From: Arthrobacter globiformis
GTDB taxonomy: Bacteria; Actinomycetota; Actinomycetes; Actinomycetales; Micrococcaceae
Direction: 5' to 3'
DNA length: 64,000 nt
NCBI RefSeq assembly: GCF_030815865.1
Contig: NZ_JAUSXI010000001.1
Coordinates: forward strand, 4,526,001 to 4,590,000
Part shown: positions 35,000 through 43,726 of the stretch, piece by piece
Layout: every line of letters starts with the position of its first letter
Position numbering within the stretch: position 1 is the stretch's first letter
Notes under the pieces: generated by a model
What the model was told of the DNA's origin: nothing
The model's input: the letters and a program-made list of their open reading frames with translations, nothing else
Database searches by the model: none
Position numbers and translations under genes: made by a program

Positions 35000-35040
35000 G
35001 AAAAATACGCATACCAACGGTTAGTCATGGAAACGACCAT
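34969..35040 (-). CDS. Aromatic leader peptide of DAHP synthase
   Basis: A 23-codon frame from ATG 35040 (or 19 codons from ATG 35028) contains TGG TAT GCG TAT TTT, that is Trp-Tyr-Ala-Tyr-Phe, in MTNRWYAYFSLALEGPASN, then TGA. AGGGTGG lies just before the first ATG. All three aromatic end products that control DAHP synthase are read within five codons, as expected for a ribosome-mediated attenuator. Confidence 0.65.
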   Translation of the reverse strand: MVVSMTNRWYAYFSLALEGPASN

Positions 35041-35105
35041 AAGCCCACCCTGGTAGATCGCCAAATCGGCTGCGTCACAGTCGGACCACGCACCAGCCCA
35101 AAGAG

Positions 35106-35141
35106 ACCCCGCCCACCCGGCAGTTGCTGGCTGGGCGGGGC
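35106..35141 (-). terminator. Probable terminator of the rhamnose operon
   Basis: CCCCGCCCA (35107-35115) and TGGGCGGGG (35132-35140) form a perfect stem with an inner CCGGCAG/TTGCTGG pair. It lies 20 bases past the transporter stop. The U-tract on the minus strand is weak (TCTCTTT). Confidence 0.65.
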
Positions 35142-35160
35142 CGTCAGGGGCGGGCCAGGT

Positions 35161-36465
35161 CTACGCCGTGGTTTGTTCCACCCGCTGCTTGGCAGGCTCG
35201 CCGTAGCGTTCCTGCTCGATCTGTTCCAAACTCTTGCCCCGGGTGTCCGGTGCCCAGATAATCCCGATGACCATGGCGGCCACCAACGCCCCGATCATGA
35301 TGAGGCCAACAAAGGGGACACCTTGCTCGGCCAGCAGCGTCGGGAACCAGTAGCTCAGCAGGCCGACAACGATGCGGGCGACGAAAAAGAGCACGCCCTG
35401 CGCGCTGGCCCGGTAGCGGGTCGCAAACATTTCGGCTGCCCACAGAGCGTAGAAGGCCTGGGCTCCGATGCCGGCCGAAAGACCCCACAGTGCCGCGAAG
35501 AGTATCAATACCGGCATTGTGACGTGGACAAAGACCAGCAGGACCCAGGCGGCAAGGCCCAGCACGGCGCCGATCCCGTATAGCAGGCGGCGGTCAATGC
35601 GGTCGCCGTACTTCATAAAGCCGAAATACGTCGCTAGGACCGTAAGCGTCCACAGCAACACCTGCAGCAGATTCTGCTCAGCGGACGATTCAACCCCGGA
35701 CGACTCGTAGACGCGCGGCATGAATATGCCCATCTGGCCGGCAACCAGGTTCCAGAGGGCATAAACGCCCACGAGGAAAAGAAGGGCCTTCAGGTTGGTG
35801 GCGTTCGTCAGCAATTCGCGGTAGTTGCGGCGCTTGACGCCGGATGCCTCCTCCAGCAGACGCGCTTCGTTCGACTTCTTCCAGGTGTGGGATTCGGAAA
35901 GTCGGCGGCGGATCCACCAAGTGACGAATGCAATGACGAAGAGGTGGGCGAAGACCAGACGGCTACCCAGCAACCCCAGCGGAACGACGACGGTAGCAAG
36001 GAGGAACACCAGGGCCGGAGCGAGCGACCACGCAAACTGCGCGGTACCCACGTGCCGGGCCCGCTGTTCAGAGGGCGCCTCTTCCGCGATGTAGGTCCAG
36101 GCGACGGGCACGCCGGCTCCGACTGCGATCCCTGTGAGGATCACGCCAACGATGAGCATCCAGGGGGCCACGGCAAAAATCACCAGGGCTGTGCCGATCA
36201 TGTACAGGATCAGGTCGTAGGTGTAGATGAACTTGCGGCCGTAGCGGTCGCCGAGTGGGCCGCCGATCAGCGCGCCGACTGCAGCACCGAACGCATTGGC
36301 GCTCAGGGCGGCAATAAGCCCAACAACAAGGTTGCTGAATCCGAAATACTCCTGCCACAGCGTGAGGCTTGTCGCCAAGGCAATAATGGATCCGGCTTCG
36401 ATGTAGTTGGACATGGATACCGCGACAGTGGCCTTCCAGCCGCCTATCTCTGGGGTGTTGGTCAT
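35161..36465 (-). CDS. MFS transporter, probable rhamnose uptake
   Basis: A 434-residue transporter with 12 hydrophobic segments. GGPLGDRYGRKFIYTYDL is the MFS loop 2-3 motif, and the sugar-porter-like APDTRGKSLEQIEQERYGE closes the protein. It is the last gene of the L-rhamnose operon, 90 bases after rhaB, with its own LacI-type operator upstream. L-rhamnose is the likely cargo from context; no binding residues can be named. Confidence 0.8.
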   Translation of the reverse strand: MTNTPEIGGWKATVAVSMSNYIEAGSIIALATSLTLWQEYFGFSNLVVGLIAALSANAFGAAVGALIGGPLGDRYGRKFIYTYDLILYMIGTALVIFAVAPWMLIVGVILTGIAVGAGVPVAWTYIAEEAPSEQRARHVGTAQFAWSLAPALVFLLATVVVPLGLLGSRLVFAHLFVIAFVTWWIRRRLSESHTWKKSNEARLLEEASGVKRRNYRELLTNATNLKALLFLVGVYALWNLVAGQMGIFMPRVYESSGVESSAEQNLLQVLLWTLTVLATYFGFMKYGDRIDRRLLYGIGAVLGLAAWVLLVFVHVTMPVLILFAALWGLSAGIGAQAFYALWAAEMFATRYRASAQGVLFFVARIVVGLLSYWFPTLLAEQGVPFVGLIMIGALVAAMVIGIIWAPDTRGKSLEQIEQERYGEPAKQRVEQTTA

Positions 36466-36525
36466 AATGAATCTTTCTCCGGCGACGCCGTTGGCACCGG
36501 GCAGCCGCGATTGGCCCGCCCTGTA

Positions 36526-36539
36526 TTGATACGTTTCAA
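36526..36539. promoter_or_regulatory. LacI-type operator before the MFS gene
   Basis: TTGATACGTTTCAA is a near-perfect 14-bp palindrome (one unpaired position) of the TGAAACGTTTCA class, close to the sites at 41764 and 43648. It sits between rhaB and the transporter gene, 60 bases before the transporter ATG, and suggests an internal regulated promoter. Confidence 0.65.
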
Positions 36540-36555
36540 GGACTCCTGCAACTCG

Positions 36556-38055
36556 TCAGTTCGTGGAGGAGTTCAAGGTGAGGTCGAGAGGCTCGTAGCG
36601 GCGCAGGCTGGTTCCGGCGCCGACGATCCTGCGAAGCTGCGGCAAACCGCCGGTGGCCACGCCTGCTGCCCGCGCTTGGATGAGCACGTTGCCGAGGGCT
36701 GTCGCCTCAACTGGGCCGGCGATGACGGGTTTGCCGGTTGCTTGGGCGGTGAGCTGGCAGAGCAGCGCGTTCTGCGAGCCGCCGCCGACGATGTGCACCA
36801 CGTCGACCCCAACACCGGCGAGGCGTTCGGCGTCGGCGATGGTGCGGGCGTAGCCTGCGGCGAGGCTGTCCAGGATGCAGCGGACGATCGCTGCCGGGTC
36901 GTCGGGAAGGACGGCGCCGGTGTTGCGCGCTGCGGCGCGGATGCGGTCCGGCATGTTGTCCGGGGCGATGAAGGCGGGATCGTCGGGGTTGATCCGCGGC
37001 CCGCTGGGCGGGAGCGCCGCGGCCGCGTCGAGGAGATCCCCGATCGCGGGCCGGTAGCCGCCCTCCGCCCAGGCGCGCTGGCATTCGCTGAGCAGCCACA
37101 GCCCGCCGACGTTGCGCAGGTACCGGGTGGTGCCGTCCACGCCGCGCTCGTTGGTGAAGTTCGCCGCGCGGCTGGCTTCGGTGAGCACCGGGCTGTTCAG
37201 CTCCAGCCCCACGAGGGACCATGTCCCTGAGGAGATGTAGGCGAAGTTCTCCTGCTCCGCGGGAACAGCGGCGACGGCCGAGGCGGTGTCGTGCGAGCCG
37301 ACGGCCACCACCTTCGTTGCCGCTGGCAGCCCGGTCCGTTCGGCGATTCCGGTCAGCAGCGTTCCCAACGTTTCGCCCGGCTGGATCAGCGGCGGGAACA
37401 GATCCTTGGGCAGGCCCATGGATCCAAACAGCTCGCTGGCCCACTCCCCCGCTAGGGCGTCGAACAGCCCGGTGGTGGAGGCGTTGGTGGCCTCGGTGCG
37501 GCGCTGCCCGGTGAGCCGGAATGCGATCAGGTCAGGGATCAGCAGCGCCTGCAGCCCGTCCAGGTCCGGTTCGGTGGCGAGCTGGTAGAGCGTGTTGAAC
37601 TGCAGGAACTGCAGCCCCGTGGTGGCATAGAGCCGTGCCGGGTCCAGTTTGCCGTGCACCCGGGCGACGGCGGCGCGGCTGCGCTCGTCCCGGTAGCTGT
37701 ACGGCTGCGCGGTGAGCTCGCCGGCCTTGTTGACCAGGCCGTAGTCCACCGCCCAGGTGTCGATGCCGATGCTCATGATCGTTTCCCCCTGCTCCGCTGC
37801 AGCCTTGCCGGCGGCAGCGAGGCCGGTGAGCACCTCGGCGAAGAGGGCGTCGAAGTCCCAGCGGAGGCCACCGTCGGACTGCATCACGGCGTTGGGGAAA
37901 CGGTGCACGACGTCGAGCGTGGCCCGCGCCGGACCGCCGTCGGCGGCGTCTGCTCCAGTGCCGATGCGTCCCAGGATGACCCGCCCGGAGGAGGCGCCGA
38001 TGTCGACGGCCGCGAACAGGCCGCCGTCGACACTGGCAGTTGGCACGGTACTCAA
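36556..38055 (-). CDS. rhaB: Rhamnulokinase
   Basis: A 499-residue FGGY-family sugar kinase that phosphorylates L-rhamnulose at C1. GLFAAVDIGASSGRVILGRIG is the phosphate 1 motif, SIGIDTWAVDYGLV and SYRDERS the sugar-site blocks, GSHDTASAV the catalytic-side block and VHIVGGGSQNALLCQLTA the adenosine motif typical of RhaB. It starts with TTG at 38055, overlapping the rhaEW stop (TTGA), so translation is coupled. Confidence 0.93.
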   Translation of the reverse strand: MSTVPTASVDGGLFAAVDIGASSGRVILGRIGTGADAADGGPARATLDVVHRFPNAVMQSDGGLRWDFDALFAEVLTGLAAAGKAAAEQGETIMSIGIDTWAVDYGLVNKAGELTAQPYSYRDERSRAAVARVHGKLDPARLYATTGLQFLQFNTLYQLATEPDLDGLQALLIPDLIAFRLTGQRRTEATNASTTGLFDALAGEWASELFGSMGLPKDLFPPLIQPGETLGTLLTGIAERTGLPAATKVVAVGSHDTASAVAAVPAEQENFAYISSGTWSLVGLELNSPVLTEASRAANFTNERGVDGTTRYLRNVGGLWLLSECQRAWAEGGYRPAIGDLLDAAAALPPSGPRINPDDPAFIAPDNMPDRIRAAARNTGAVLPDDPAAIVRCILDSLAAGYARTIADAERLAGVGVDVVHIVGGGSQNALLCQLTAQATGKPVIAGPVEATALGNVLIQARAAGVATGGLPQLRRIVGAGTSLRRYEPLDLTLNSSTN

Positions 38056-40100
38056 CGCAGGAAGGCGGCCGCGACGCCGGCGTCCACGGGGATGTGCAGG
38101 CCGGTGGTGTGCGAGAGTTCGTTGCTGGTGAGCACGGCCGCGGCGTTGGCGACGTGCTCGGGCAGGACCTCGCGCTTGAGCAGGGTGCGCTGGGCGTAGT
38201 ACTCGCCCAGCTTTTCCTCGTCCACGCCATAGACGGCGGCGCGTTTGGCGCCCCAGCCGCCGGCGAAGATCCCGGAGCCGCGGACCACGCCGTCGGGGTT
38301 GATGCCGTTGACGCGGATGCCGTACTCGCCCAGTTCCGCGGCGAGCAGGCGGACCTGGTGGGCCTGGTCGGCTTTGGTGGCGGAGTAGGCGATGTTGTTC
38401 GGGCCGGCGAACACTGAGTTCTTGGAGGAGATGTAGATGATGTCCCCGCCCAGGCCCTGCTCGATCATGACCTTCGCGGCAGCCTTGGCCACCAGGAACG
38501 AGCCCTTGGCCATGACGTTGTGCTGCAGGTCCCAGTCCTTCTCGGTGGTTTCCAGCAGCGGCTTGGAGATGGACAGGCCGGCGTTGTTAACCACCAGGTC
38601 CACGCCGCCGAAGGCCAGCACCGCTTCATCGATGGCGGCGGCCACCTGGGCCTCGTTGGTGACGTCTGCCTGGACGCCGACGGCGACGTCCGGTCCGCCG
38701 AGTTCGGCCGCGACGGCCTGCGCGTTACCGAGGTTCAGGTCCGCGATGACCACGCAGGCGCCCTCCGCGGCGAGGCGGGTGGCGATGGCCTTGCCGATGC
38801 CCGACGCCGCGCCGGTCACCAGGGCGATGCGGGTCGCGTGGGACTTGGGCTTGGGCATCCGGGCCAGCTTGGCTTCCTCCAGGGCCCAGTACTCGATCCG
38901 GAATTTCTCGGCTTCGTCGATCGGGGCGTAGGTGGAGATCGCCTCGGCGCCGCGCATCACGTTGATCGCGTTCAGGTAGAACTCCCCGGCGACGCGGGCG
39001 GTCTGCTTGTCCTTGCCGTAGGAGAACATCCCCACACCCGGGACCAGCACGATCGCGGGGTCCGCACCGCGCAGGGCCGGGCTGTCCTGGTCCGCGTGGC
39101 GGTCGTAGTAGGCCTGGTAGTCCTCACGGTAGGCGGCGTGCAGTTCCTTGAGCCGGGCCACGGAGTCCTCGATGGAGGCGTCCGCGGGCAGGTCCAGGAC
39201 CAGGGGCTTGACCTTGGTGCGCAGGAAGTGGTCCGGGCAGGAGGTGCCCAGCGCGCCCAGGCGGGAGTGCTCGGCGGCCTCGAGGAACTCCAGCACGGCG
39301 GCATCGTCGCTGAAGTGGCCAACCTGCGGCTTGTCGGCCGAGGCCAGGCCGCGGATCACCGGAGCCAGCGCGGCGGCCTTCGCGCGCCGTTCGGCGTCGG
39401 CCAGCGGGGCATAACCGGGCAGTTTCGGGCCGAAGGGTTCGGCCTTGCCGTTTTGGGCGATGTACTGCTCGGCCTGTTCGATGATCCAGAGCGAGTTGGC
39501 TTCGGCTTCCTCGCTGGTCTCGCCCCAGGCGGTGATGCCGTGCCCGCCCAGGATGGTACCGATGGCCTGCGGGTTGGCGTCCTTGATCGCGGCGATGTCC
39601 AGTCCCAGCTGGAAACCCGGCCGGCGCCAGGGCACCCAAACCACCTTGTCGCCGAAGATCTTCGCGGTCAGCGCTTCACCGTCGGCGGCAGTGGCGATGG
39701 CGATGCCCGAGTCGGGGTGCAGGTGGTCCACATGTGCGGCGTCCACGAGCCCGTGCATGGCGGTGTCGATGGACGGTGCGGCGCCGCCCTTGCCATGCAG
39801 GCAGTAATCGAAGGCCGCGACCATCTCGTCCTCGCGCTCCACGCCGGGGTAGACGTTCTTCAGCGCCTGCAACCGGTCCAGGCGCAACACCGCGAGGTTC
39901 TGCGGCTGCAGCGTGCCGAGGTCCCCGCCGGAGCCCTTCACCCAGAGGAGCTGGACGTCCTCCCCGGTGACAGGATCCTTTTCGGCGCCCTTCGCGGAGG
40001 TGTTGCCGCCGGCGAAGTTCGTGTTCCGCTTGTCCGCGCCCAGGCGGTTGGAACGGGCGATAAGGTCCTGGACCGTCTTGTTGGTTGCTGTGTTCTGCAT
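38052..40100 (-). CDS. rhaEW: Bifunctional rhamnulose-1-phosphate aldolase/lactaldehyde dehydrogenase
   Basis: A 682-residue fusion. Residues about 10-400 are a class II aldolase: GGNTSAKG, VKGSGGDLGT, and the zinc ligands HVDHLHPDSG with GGHGITAWG. Residues about 415-682 are a short-chain dehydrogenase: ALVTGAASGIGKAIA, NNAG and YSATKADQ. The first half splits rhamnulose 1-phosphate into dihydroxyacetone phosphate and L-lactaldehyde; the second oxidises the aldehyde. The family is known from Bacillus (RhaEW). I chose the ATG at 40100, with AAGGG 8 bases before; an ATG two codons earlier is possible. Confidence 0.92.
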   Translation of the reverse strand: MQNTATNKTVQDLIARSNRLGADKRNTNFAGGNTSAKGAEKDPVTGEDVQLLWVKGSGGDLGTLQPQNLAVLRLDRLQALKNVYPGVEREDEMVAAFDYCLHGKGGAAPSIDTAMHGLVDAAHVDHLHPDSGIAIATAADGEALTAKIFGDKVVWVPWRRPGFQLGLDIAAIKDANPQAIGTILGGHGITAWGETSEEAEANSLWIIEQAEQYIAQNGKAEPFGPKLPGYAPLADAERRAKAAALAPVIRGLASADKPQVGHFSDDAAVLEFLEAAEHSRLGALGTSCPDHFLRTKVKPLVLDLPADASIEDSVARLKELHAAYREDYQAYYDRHADQDSPALRGADPAIVLVPGVGMFSYGKDKQTARVAGEFYLNAINVMRGAEAISTYAPIDEAEKFRIEYWALEEAKLARMPKPKSHATRIALVTGAASGIGKAIATRLAAEGACVVIADLNLGNAQAVAAELGGPDVAVGVQADVTNEAQVAAAIDEAVLAFGGVDLVVNNAGLSISKPLLETTEKDWDLQHNVMAKGSFLVAKAAAKVMIEQGLGGDIIYISSKNSVFAGPNNIAYSATKADQAHQVRLLAAELGEYGIRVNGINPDGVVRGSGIFAGGWGAKRAAVYGVDEEKLGEYYAQRTLLKREVLPEHVANAAAVLTSNELSHTTGLHIPVDAGVAAAFLR

Positions 40101-40110
40101 GTTCATGCCC

Positions 40111-41277
40111 TTATGCGCCCCATCCTGATTGCTGGCCGCCCACGCGGTCCTCGTTGATTTTCTTCTGGTAGCCGCTGGCCTTGTAGGCAGCCAGCGGGTC
40201 CGCGGGCAGCCCGCGGGATTCACGCCACTCGGCCAGGACGGGCCGGACGTCGGTGTAGAAGGCGTCGTTGAACACGGCGTTCGCGGCCAGGACGTCGCCG
40301 GAGCGCTGCGCTTCGGTCAATGCCTCGGAGTCGATGAGCAGGGCCCGGGCGGTCATCTCCTGGACGTTCAGGACCGAGCGGATCTGGCCCGGGATCTTCT
40401 CCTCCAGGTTGTGGCACTGGTCCAGCATGAGCGCAACCCCGGAGTCCTTGCCGAAGCCGCCGCCGCGGATCACCTCGTACATGATCCGGAACAGCTGGAA
40501 CGGGTCCGCCGCGCCCACGATCAGGTCGTCGTCGGCGTAAAAGCGCGAGTTGAAGTCGAACGAGCCCAGCTTGCCCAGGCGCAGCAACTGCATGACGATG
40601 AACTCGATGTTGGTGCCGGGGGCGTGGTGGCCGGTGTCCAGGCAGACAAAGGCCTTCTCGCCCAGCGCCAGGGTCTGCGCGTATGAGGTGCCCCAGTCCG
40701 GAACGTCCGTGTGGTAGAAAGCCGGCTCGAAGAATTTGTACTCCAGCACCAGGCGCTGGTCCTCGCCCAGGCGGGCATAGATCTCCTGCAGGGACTCTGC
40801 CAGGCGGTCCTGCCGGCCGCGCATGTCATCCTGGCCGGGGTAGTTGGTGCCGTCCGCGAGCCAGATCTTCAGGTCCCGGGACCCGGTGGCATGCATGATG
40901 TCGATGCACTCGAAGTGATGGTCGATCGCGCGGCGCCGGACGGCGTCGTCCGATGACGTCAGCGAGCCGAACTTGTACTCGTCGTCCTGGAATGTGTTCG
41001 AGTTGATCGTGCCCAGCCCCACACCGAGGCCGGCCGCGTACTCCTTCAGGGCGGCATAGTCGTCCACCTTGTCCCACGGGATGTGCAGCGCCACGGTGGG
41101 CGCCAGGCCGGTGAGGTGGTGGACTTTGGCGGCGTCCGCCAGTTTCTCCTGGACGGTGCGCGGGGTACCGGGCGTGCCGAACACCTTGAACCTCGTGCCC
41201 GAGTTGCCGTAGGCCCACGATGGGACCTCGATCGCAAGCTCCGAAAGCCGGCCCAGTGCCGATGCTGTGTTGTTCAT
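40111..41277 (-). CDS. rhaI: L-rhamnose isomerase
   Basis: A 388-residue TIM-barrel isomerase (Pseudomonas stutzeri RhaI type, with no close likeness to E. coli RhaA). Metal and active-site blocks: VLEYKFFEPAFYHTDVPDWGTSY, FVCLDTGHHAPGTNIE, SFDFNSRFYADDDLI and LMLDQCHNLEEKI. It converts L-rhamnose to L-rhamnulose. Ten bases separate its stop from the rhaEW start, and rhaM lies before it. Confidence 0.94.
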   Translation of the reverse strand: MNNTASALGRLSELAIEVPSWAYGNSGTRFKVFGTPGTPRTVQEKLADAAKVHHLTGLAPTVALHIPWDKVDDYAALKEYAAGLGVGLGTINSNTFQDDEYKFGSLTSSDDAVRRRAIDHHFECIDIMHATGSRDLKIWLADGTNYPGQDDMRGRQDRLAESLQEIYARLGEDQRLVLEYKFFEPAFYHTDVPDWGTSYAQTLALGEKAFVCLDTGHHAPGTNIEFIVMQLLRLGKLGSFDFNSRFYADDDLIVGAADPFQLFRIMYEVIRGGGFGKDSGVALMLDQCHNLEEKIPGQIRSVLNVQEMTARALLIDSEALTEAQRSGDVLAANAVFNDAFYTDVRPVLAEWRESRGLPADPLAAYKASGYQKKINEDRVGGQQSGWGA

Positions 41278-41322
41278 GATCTTTCTTTCGTCAGTGTTTG
41301 CCAGTGAAAGTAATTTGAAGAT

Positions 41323-41688
41323 TTAGTGTTTGGCGGCGGCGTCAGCGTTGCTGCCGGTGGCGGCGGCCAACTGCTCGTCGAGGTTGAACACCTCGTCGAC
41401 GACCCGGAAGCCCTCGTCGGGCGGAACATCACTGTCCCGGAAGAGCGTGGCCATCTCCGCTTGCCAGCGGTCGTTGACGTCCGTGAGGGCCATCCGGGCC
41501 CGCACCGCGTCGAAGTCGTCGCATTCGAGGTAACCGATCAGCAGCCCGTCGTTGTCCAGGAACAGCGAGTAGTTATTCCAGCCTGCCTCCCTGAGGGCAG
41601 CCAGCATCTCCGGCCAGACTGCAGCGTGGCGCCGGCGGTATTCCGCCAGCAGCTCCGGCTGGACGGAGGATCGGAAGCAAACCCTCAT
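41323..41688 (-). CDS. rhaM: L-rhamnose mutarotase
   Basis: A 121-residue dimeric alpha-beta barrel protein that interconverts the alpha and beta anomers of L-rhamnose. VCFRSSVQPELLAEYRRRHAAVWPEMLAALREAGWNNYSLFLD carries the family His and Tyr positions, and LIGYLECDDFDAV the next strand. It is the first gene of the operon rhaM-rhaI-rhaEW-rhaB-transporter, read from a region with LacI-type operators. Confidence 0.92.
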   Translation of the reverse strand: MRVCFRSSVQPELLAEYRRRHAAVWPEMLAALREAGWNNYSLFLDNDGLLIGYLECDDFDAVRARMALTDVNDRWQAEMATLFRDSDVPPDEGFRVVDEVFNLDEQLAAATGSNADAAAKH

Positions 41689-41763
41689 GTTGTACTCCTG
41701 TGGACGTTTCGGCTACGGCGGAAAAGCGGAAGCGAATTCGTTCGGCTTTGAATATTCTCCGCC

Positions 41764-41792
41764 TTTGAATCGTTTCATTGTTACGATTCAAA
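41764..41792. promoter_or_regulatory. Double LacI-type operator between rhaM and its regulator
   Basis: TTTGAATCG (41764-41772) and CGATTCAAA (41784-41792) are perfect inverted 9-mers with 11 bases between. Each half also extends to a LacI-type box (TGAATCGTTTCA at 41766-41777; TGTTACGATTCA at 41780-41791). The site lies in the divergent promoter region, about 75 bases before rhaM and 70 before the regulator. Confidence 0.75.
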
Positions 41793-41815
41793 GTACTCTG
41801 GGTGGAAGAAGGGTG

Positions 41816-41827
41816 TCAAGCGTTTCA
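41816..41827. promoter_or_regulatory. Third LacI-type operator, next to the regulator gene
   Basis: TCAAGCGTTTCA reads TGAAACGCTTGA on the other strand, a LacI-family box. It is 38 bases before the regulator ATG and suggests autoregulation. Confidence 0.55.
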
Positions 41828-41864
41828 CCCGGGCGGGCAAATCGATCTTCGGAGGTTCAGCAGA

Positions 41865-42890
41865 ATGTCGCGGGCAGCCAGCATCAAGGACGTCGCCAAC
41901 CACGCTCAGGTTGCGGTGGGAACGGTTTCCAACGTCCTCAACAACCCGGACCGCGTCTCCAAGCGCACAAAGGACAGGGTACTGAAGGCCATCGACGAGC
42001 TCGGCTTCGTCCGCAACGACGCCGCCCGGCAACTGCGCGCCGGGCACAGCCGGACCATCGGCGTCGTGGTCCTGGACGTCGGCAACCCGTTCTTCACCTC
42101 GCTGGTCCGTGCCGCCGAGGATGCGGCGGCAGTGAACGGCAGCGCCGTGCTGCTGGGCGACAGCGGCCACGACGCGAACCGGGAATCGCACTACATCGAC
42201 CTCTTCCAGGAACAGCGGGTCCAGGGCCTGCTCATCTCCCCGGTGGGCGACGTGGCCGACCGCTTGGATGCGCTCCGGCAGCGCGGCGTCCCCACGGTCC
42301 TGGTGGACCGGCTGGCTGACGAGGACCGCTTCAGCTCCGTGTCGGTGGATGACGACGCCGGGGGCTACCTTGCAGCCCGGCACCTCCTCGATCTCGGGCG
42401 CAGGAAGCTGGCCTTCGTGGGTGGGCCGCTGTCCATCCGCCAGGTGTCCGACCGCCTTCTCGGCGCCCGCCGCGCCGTGGCCGAGGTGGACGGGGCAGCG
42501 CTGGAGGTACTCGATTCCGACGGCCAGTCCGTGCTTGCCGGACGCGGCGTGGGCAACAGGCTCGTGGGCCGGGGCGCCGGGGACATGCCGGACGGCATCT
42601 TTTGCGCCAACGACCTGCTGGCGCTCGGAGTGATGCAGTCGCTGACCATGATGAACGGCGTGCGCATTCCGGAAGATGTGGCCCTGATCGGCTATGACGA
42701 CATCGATTTCGCCGTGTCCGCCGTCGTACCGCTCTCCTCCATCCGCCAGCCCACCGACGCAATCGGCAGGACCGCCATTGAACTCCTGACGGAGGAACTG
42801 GACGCGCAGCACCCGCGGCACAGGGCCGTCGTCTTCACGCCCGAGCTGGTGGTCAGGCACAGCACCGCGGGCGCCGAAGCGCCCCACTGA
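41865..42890 (+). CDS. LacI family regulator of the rhamnose operon
   Basis: A 341-residue repressor. The HTH is IKDVANHAQVAVGTVSNVLNNPDRV with the hinge helix ARQLRAGHSRTIGVVVLD, followed by a periplasmic-binding-protein-like domain (NPFFTSLVRAAEDAA, ALIGYDDIDFA). The ATG at 41865 has GGAGG 9 bases before. It diverges from rhaM and faces several matching operators, so it very probably controls the rhamnose genes with rhamnose or a derivative as inducer. Confidence 0.9.
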   Translation: MSRAASIKDVANHAQVAVGTVSNVLNNPDRVSKRTKDRVLKAIDELGFVRNDAARQLRAGHSRTIGVVVLDVGNPFFTSLVRAAEDAAAVNGSAVLLGDSGHDANRESHYIDLFQEQRVQGLLISPVGDVADRLDALRQRGVPTVLVDRLADEDRFSSVSVDDDAGGYLAARHLLDLGRRKLAFVGGPLSIRQVSDRLLGARRAVAEVDGAALEVLDSDGQSVLAGRGVGNRLVGRGAGDMPDGIFCANDLLALGVMQSLTMMNGVRIPEDVALIGYDDIDFAVSAVVPLSSIRQPTDAIGRTAIELLTEELDAQHPRHRAVVFTPELVVRHSTAGAEAPH

Positions 42891-42915
42891 CGGTCCCCTT
42901 ACCGCCAGCGTCCGG

Positions 42916-43581
42916 TCAGAAGACACCCAGCAGGTCGGCTTCCGGCTTGAAGCCCAGCACTTCCAGGCGGGCGGCCACGAACGCGGCGATCCGCCGGGCT
43001 CCCCGCTCGTGGAAGTGGGTGTCGTCCAGCAGGCCGCCGGCCCAGTGCGCGTGTTCGCCGGGGCCAAAATGGAAGAACAGCTCCTTGGACCCCTCCTCGC
43101 CAAGCTCGGCGTACAGGGCCCGGGTCCAGGCGTGCAGGTCCACCACGTCGAGGCCCAGCTCGGCGCCCAGTTCGCGGACTACCGCGGGGTACTCCCCCAG
43201 CGTCTCCTCGAGGCGGCCATCGCTGAAGTGACGCCGCTCCACCGAAGTGCAGAGGACGGGGGTGGCACCCTTGGCCCGGACGTCCAGCACCATCCGGCGG
43301 AGATTTTCTTCATAGCCTCCCCGGGCGGCCAGGTGGCGGCGCTTCTGGTCGTTGTGGCCGAACTGGATGAGCACCACGTCGCCGCTGACCGCCTGGTGCA
43401 AGAGTTCGTACCAGAGCCCCTCCTCCCGGAAGGACTCGGTAGTTGCCCCGCCCTTGGCGAAGTTGTGCACGGCACCCCACGAGTAGACCTGGGGCGCGAG
43501 GTGGGCGCCCCAGCCACTCATCGGATACTCGTAGCTCGGGCAGGTGGCCACGGTCGAATCTCCGGCCAGCAAAATCTTCAT
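42916..43581 (-). CDS. Rhamnogalacturonan acetylesterase-like SGNH hydrolase
   Basis: A 221-residue esterase of the RhgT/rhamnogalacturonan acetylesterase family. ILLAGDSTVATCP holds the Ser, NFAKGGATTESF and VLIQFGHNDQK the oxyanion Gly and Asn, and DDTHFHERGA the Asp-x-x-His. It has no signal peptide, so it would act inside the cell on imported acetylated oligosaccharides. It sits beside the rhamnose operon, in line with breakdown of pectin rhamnogalacturonan I. Confidence 0.87.
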   Translation of the reverse strand: MKILLAGDSTVATCPSYEYPMSGWGAHLAPQVYSWGAVHNFAKGGATTESFREEGLWYELLHQAVSGDVVLIQFGHNDQKRRHLAARGGYEENLRRMVLDVRAKGATPVLCTSVERRHFSDGRLEETLGEYPAVVRELGAELGLDVVDLHAWTRALYAELGEEGSKELFFHFGPGEHAHWAGGLLDDTHFHERGARRIAAFVAARLEVLGFKPEADLLGVF

Positions 43582-43647
43582 GCTCTTCCTTCCGCATCAG
43601 TTCCCGTTGATGATCAGCCGCCGGCGGCCCGCCGGTCAAGCAGTTTT

Positions 43648-43659
43648 TGAAACGTTACA
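43648..43659. promoter_or_regulatory. LacI-type operator between the acetylesterase and oxidoreductase genes
   Basis: TGAAACGTTACA, one base from the palindrome TGTAACGTTACA and of the same class as the sites at 36526 and 41766. It lies in the divergent promoter region, 67 bases before the acetylesterase and about 70 before the oxidoreductase start. Confidence 0.6.
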
Positions 43660-43700
43660 CATCCCCCGCCAACGGAGTACACTGGGCAGCAGACGGAACG

Positions 43701-43714
43701 GGAAAGCGCTTGCT
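43701..43714. promoter_or_regulatory. Second, different LacI-type operator before the oxidoreductase gene
   Basis: GGAAAGCGCTTGCT has the AAGCGCTT core of another LacI-family operator class. It differs from the AACGTT core boxes nearby, so a second regulator may act here. Confidence 0.45.
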
Positions 43715-43726
43715 GCTTGAGGGCAC

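Noticed and set aside
38520..40157. Plus-strand frame of 545 codons opposite rhaEW
   Set aside because: It is a shadow of the aldolase/dehydrogenase gene; no domain is recognisable.
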